64,000 nt of DNA from Hydractinia symbiolongicarpus (Eukaryota; Cnidaria; Hydrozoa; Anthoathecata; Hydractiniidae), in the NCBI RefSeq assembly GCF_029227915.1, contig NC_079875.1, positions 18,843,001-18,907,000 on the forward strand, read 5' to 3'. Both the position numbers and the translations under genes were made by a program. The notes below the pieces were generated by a model. The model searched no databases. It had not been told where the DNA came from and worked only from the letters and a program-made list of their open reading frames with translations. Position 1 is the first letter of the stretch. Every line of letters begins with the position of its first letter. Below, one piece after another: positions 60,569 to 64,000 of the stretch.

Positions 60569-61177
60569 ATGAGTGAGGAGAGAGTTATTACAAAGCCTCC
60601 AAAGCATCCGGGATGAGTTGCAAAGGGACACAATTTGGCAGCACTTATGAAGAAGAGGAAGGAAGAAATGAAGCAACAAGAGAGTACTGTAGAGCCTGCA
60701 GTCAAAGCCTCTTCTGATACCAGTTCTAGCAAGTCGATGGGTAGTGCCCACATCTCTAGAGGTGGGGCGATAGCCATGATTGTTGTGGGGGTGGGTGCCT
60801 GGTATATGCTTAGCAAGGGTAAAAATGAACTCAACAAGCTGGTGGCTAATCCGAGCCCCAACAGGGCAAAACCCAGCCCATCCCCAGCATGCAATGAATT
60901 TTTGCTAAAAATAACACCTAATAAAATTGCAAGTAACGTAACACCGAAAGAAAAGGAGATTTTAGATGTGCTTTACGAGACAGTCGTGGACCTTGGTTTC
61001 ACCTTCGCCTATGCCATGGCAGGTAAGAAATTTTTTGACATAACAAGGCCATCCACAAAAATGGACACCAGCGATGTCATTAAGATGGTTGCTTATTTTT
61101 CAGCAGGGAGGGCAAGTCGTGATATGGCCGTATCCAAAGGATGGCTACCTGCAAGTATAGTTCCCAAACCGAAATAG
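60569..61177 (+). pseudogene. Polinton membrane protein gene with an in-frame TGA
   Basis: The ATG at 60569 opens MSEERVITKPPKHPG, then TGA at 60614-60616 (approximate), and the same frame continues open to 61177. It carries a Lys/Glu-rich helix (ALMKKRKEEMKQQ), a Ser-rich linker, a transmembrane segment (GGAIAMIVVGVGAWYML) and a C-terminal domain with VTPKEKEILDVLYETVVDLG. About 200 residues if read through. Unknown function; similar position and layout to other small membrane proteins of Polintons. A CGA to TGA transition would explain the stop. Confidence 0.55.
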
Positions 61178-61223
61178 ACCGCCTAGTGAAATTTATATAT
61201 CTCTCTTGGAGATGTAGAAAATA

Positions 61224-61589
61224 ATGGAAGAGGAGGCCAAACAGTTATATAAATGTCTAAAAACCCTACCCTTAAACCAGTTCAAGTCAAATGGCAAAGG
61301 GCAACTAACGAAGACATGCATTCCCTGTCTTAATCTCGGTAGGGTATCAAAAGGTACGACGAAACGTCGCATTTACATGCAACCATTATACGAGTTAATA
61401 ATTCTCCTACAGGATCATATTCAAGCCCAGTTTAATGAGGGGTATACCTGGGAGAATTATGAAAGACATGTAAATAATAGGGTACGCTTCAGGTACGATG
61501 AAACGTTTAACCGCCCAACGCTTGCCGAGGTCACCAATGCATTACGTCGGGCGCAGCATGTCATAGTAAATGGAGATCAAATGCTGTAG
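61224..61589 (+). CDS. Polinton zinc-ribbon-like small protein
   Basis: A single open frame of 121 residues, one of few unbroken ones in the element. The N-terminus LYKCLKTLPLNQFKSNGKGQ then CIPCL resembles half of a two-CxxC zinc ribbon whose first cysteine is not visible. The rest is helical and unknown (WENYERHVNNRVRFRYDETF). Its end overlaps the next gene by about 20 bases. Confidence 0.5.
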   Translation: MEEEAKQLYKCLKTLPLNQFKSNGKGQLTKTCIPCLNLGRVSKGTTKRRIYMQPLYELIILLQDHIQAQFNEGYTWENYERHVNNRVRFRYDETFNRPTLAEVTNALRRAQHVIVNGDQML

Positions 61590-62069
61590 GATTTGTAAGC
61601 AAATATTACCCCTGCACAAATTCAAAATAAGGGGTAATAATCGAACGAAAAGTTGCATAGACTGCCTTGATAAAGCCAAAAAAGGCGGGCGACTCCTAAA
61701 AATAGGGACATCGAAGACGTTGAAATAGACCTCCTTGTTATTGATGCGGAAATTCGGGGTGTTCAACAGGATGAAAACTATCTCATCCTGTATGACCTAC
61801 TCACATACAGGATTATAAGTCAATATACCGAACTCATCGAGGATAGCCCGGAGAAGGCAAGGCTCGTTGAAAGGTACTACAATGCCCTGCGATGCCTGAA
61901 AGGTAAATTAAGGTATACTACACCACCCCTCGAATACAAGGCTCGAGGGACTAAGCTCTGGCCTGCCTGTCGGGTGTCTTTGGTGAATAACCACGGTGGT
62001 GTATTGATTTGCTCTACATGTGCCGGGGTATACCCGAAGGTTTATAATCGAAAGTGGTCGAATTACTGA
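61570..62069 (+). pseudogene. Polinton zinc-ribbon protein, frameshifted near 61690
   Basis: The ATG at 61570 opens MEIKCCRICKQILPLHKFKI then KSCIDCL, a clear CxxC...CxxC ribbon, and stops at 61728. Before that, near 61690, the neighbouring frame takes over and is open to TGA at 62067, reading DIEDVEIDLLVIDAEIRGVQ, LILYDLLTYRIISQYTELIE and a second cysteine group (CRVSLVNNHGGVLICSTCAG). The second part has no start codon of its own. Together about 165 residues. The ribbon suggests nucleic-acid binding; no function is known to me. Confidence 0.5.
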
Positions 62070-62075
62070 AATAAA

Positions 62076-62661
62076 ATGGATATTGTGGATGACTCCACAC
62101 GGCAATCTTTACAGGTCCGACGTCTTGCGGTAAGACACAACGTGTTTTGGACCTGCTTAAGCATAAGTATAGAGGATACTATCACAATATAGTGATACTT
62201 ACACTGCGGTGGAATAAGACATACCTGGAGAGGGCCTCATTATGGAGGGATAACTATGTGTTTATGATAGACCCCAAGGACCAACCTTTCGAATGGGTGG
62301 CGAAACTATCCTTATTACTGGCAGGCGAAGAGACGTTTTTTTTGATCGATGACATGGTCTCTGACAAAAACGTCGATAAAAAAGGCAGCCCTTGCTTGAA
62401 TTGGCTATTTCGAGAAGGCATAGAAGGCATAGTTTGTGGTTATTAACCCAGAGCTATTCCGCTCTCCCCAAGAACCTTCGTCGTCAAAAGAAACAGCTCT
62501 TCCCCTGGTACTCTAATGACCGCTCGGATATAAAAATCATCGATGAGGAGACGAACTTCATCCCGGACTGGAGCGAGATCAAAGTTGAGCTGAAAAAATC
62601 CAAACATGCGAGCCTTTTCGTAAGGCTCGAGCACCCTAGGAGTTGGAAATTTTTGGATTGA
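62076..62661 (+). pseudogene. Polinton packaging-type ATPase (FtsK/HerA, A32-like), broken
   Basis: The Walker A motif FTGPTSCGKTQ lies at about 62108-62140, Walker B TFFLIDDM at about 62332-62355, and a sensor-like LLTQSYSALPKNLRRQ at about 62437-62485. The order and motifs fit the A32-like ATPases that drive genome packaging in Polintons and related viruses. Frameshifts lie near 62103, just after the ATG at 62076, and near 62400-62440. About 195 residues in total, slightly short. Its presence argues that the ancestral element could form particles, but no capsid gene is in the visible 8 kb. Confidence 0.75.
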
Positions 62662-62703
62662 GCAAGATGGAATCCTCCGGCCGGGGATCGATATAATAAA
62701 AAG

Positions 62704-63469
62704 ATGTCTCTTGCAACGATTAATTGTTTCCAAGGAAAACAAGTCCGATCAATTTATGTTCGGGATAAGGGCCAATGTATTGTTGCATCCGATGTTTGGG
62801 AGCCGCAGGATATCGGCGAGAGGCGGGTGTAAAAGCCATTCACCGATATGTTCCCGATAAGTATAAAATGAGGATGGACGATGCCGGCATCCAAGGTGTG
62901 GACAGATCTGTCCACGTCCAACCAAACACGATTTTGCTGACCGAGCCCGGCCTCTATTGTTTTCTGTTGAGATGTGGTCAACCTAATGCGGAACCCTTTT
63001 TGGAATGGGTCTTGGAAGAGGTGCTGCCCAGAGAAATCAAAAAGCTTACTGCAATAATCGAATAAAGGGATATTTTGATCGCTATGCTCGAAGACGATCT
63101 TGATGACCTTGGGCAAGACAAATCGGCTACGGCAGAGACATGTACCACGTCGTCATCAATATGATACCGTACTATGTGTGGTTGATAAAAACGACCACCA
63201 TGAGCATGGAAAAAAGGGGCATACATGAGCATTATATGATACTATGCCAACGCAGGCAGCTCAACACAAGAGTAAATATATTAAAAGTAATGTATCCCGA
63301 CATGACGGTGAGGAAACCGGAATGTAACGAGCCGAATGCCGTACATGCTTGGTGTCGATTTAGAGACGATTGTCTTGGTACCGATAATTGCTACCTCAAC
63401 CATTTCACGTTGCCCGACGATGATACGCGGGAGATATTCGAAGGTATGTTCGATATTGATATGTCGTAA
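62704..63469 (+). pseudogene. BRO-N domain protein of the Polinton, broken
   Basis: Starting at 62704, MSLATINCFQGKQVRSIYVR is followed after a shift near 62790 by GYRREAGVKAIHRYVPDKYK, LLTEPGLYCFLLRC and EPFLEWVLEEVLPREI. This is the BRO-N (antirepressor-like DNA-binding) fold seen in baculovirus BRO proteins and large DNA viruses. Past a stop at 63063 an acidic stretch and then 63140-63469 (VNILKVMYPDMTVRKPECNE, AVHAWCRFRDD) look like a separate C-terminal domain. At least two shifts are needed to connect all parts. BRO genes in an integrated Polinton are notable. Confidence 0.65.
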
Positions 63470-63518
63470 GCGGACGCTAAATTTTCGCTACCCACAAGGA
63501 TAGTAAAAATTGAAGGGT

Positions 63519-64000
63519 TTACCACTCTTTAACATGTTCTGGGGGTATTTCGACATCCTCGGGGATAAGCATCAACTCTTCCGAGACGAAGCTTCTTTTG
63601 GGGCCGTCTTTTAAATAGTATAAAACGCGGCTACCTGCCACAATACGATCCAACCTGTAAGTATGTTTGCTCCAACAGGCATCGGTGGCACGTCGTTTCG
63701 CATCACCGTGCTCTTCCCCAGGTTGCAGCAGATACAAGTACAATCCGTCCTCGGGTAGAGGCTTTTCCTCGAGATATTCCTCGCCTTTTGCGAGTGGTAC
63801 CTCATCCAGCTTGATAGCCTTGTTAGGTTTCATACCAATCATAGAAGTCTTGGTATTATTAAGGTTTTTGAGAATGGTATACAGGTGCTTGACCCAGGTG
63901 GTACTAGTTTCCCCGGAGACAAGCTCCTACGCATCTTGAGGCTTAAATAGTCTCTCTGCAAGGACCTTGTTGTAAGAATTCCACGAAGGCCGTGAATGTA
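63519..64000 (-). pseudogene. Polinton retroviral-type integrase, C-terminal part (runs off the window)
   Basis: The - strand frame reads RPSWNSYNKVLAERL, then an in-frame TAG at 63929-63927, then TTWVKHLYTILKNLNNTKTS, MIGMKPNKAIKLDEVP, LPEDGLYLYLLQPGEEHGDA, YRLDRIVAGSRVLYYLKDGP, FVSEELMLIPEDVEIPPEHV. This order (end of the rve core, the MIGMKP-type segment and a chromo/SH3-like tail) is that of Polinton integrases, which insert the element and leave 6-bp duplications. It is convergent with the BRO gene. Catalytic DDE residues are outside the window. Confidence 0.7.

Noticed and set aside
1-64000. CRISPR arrays or bacterial operons
   Set aside because: No spaced palindromic repeats were seen, and the window is plainly metazoan with spliceosomal introns.

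Overview
This is an AT-rich animal genome window, most likely from a cnidarian and probably a hydrozoan. The evidence is three conserved animal housekeeping genes split by many introns, plus a mixed and heavily decayed transposon load (DIRS, Ty1/copia, Ty3/gypsy, several LINEs, PIF/Harbinger, TTAA- and TA-flanked MITEs, a tRNA-derived SINE and a Polinton). Species cannot be fixed from the sequence alone. Nothing bacterial is present, so operon logic does not apply.

Host genes. (1) The C-terminal part of DNA topoisomerase III alpha (TOP3A) lies on the + strand in eight exons from 4827 to 16739; its 5' exons lie upstream of the window. It carries the topoisomerase zinc module and two GRF zinc fingers. 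(2) A complete gamma-tubulin complex component 4 gene (TUBGCP4) lies on the - strand, with 19 coding exons between 39096 and 21356 and an uninterrupted 655-residue reading frame once spliced. TOP3A and TUBGCP4 are tail to tail. (3) A complete ribosomal protein S6 gene (RPS6) lies on the + strand in three coding exons (50498 to 55797, 247 residues), head to head with TUBGCP4 and separated from it by 11 kb of retroelements.

Mobile DNA. A retroelement tail with a nuclease-like domain (1-994) and a decayed Harbinger (2756-3675) precede the TOP3A exons. TOP3A introns hold MITEs, a LINE, a DIRS-type element and a second LINE. TUBGCP4 introns hold a second Harbinger, a TTAA MITE, a DIRS end and tandem repeats. 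Between TUBGCP4 and RPS6 lie an internally deleted copia, two LINEs, a gypsy RNase H fragment cut by a MITE, and a MITE family with internal minisatellites that continues into RPS6 intron 2. Immediately downstream of RPS6, from about 56.0 kb to the right edge, lies a decayed Polinton. It has a SAP module, protein-primed-type DNA polymerase B, membrane proteins, zinc-ribbon proteins, a packaging-type ATPase and a BRO-N protein, with a convergent retroviral-type integrase running off the window. Almost every Polinton gene is broken by frameshifts or stops.

Exon boundaries were derived by hand from GT/AG sites, phase continuity and remembered family alignments; no search was run. Element boundaries are approximate unless terminal repeats are stated.
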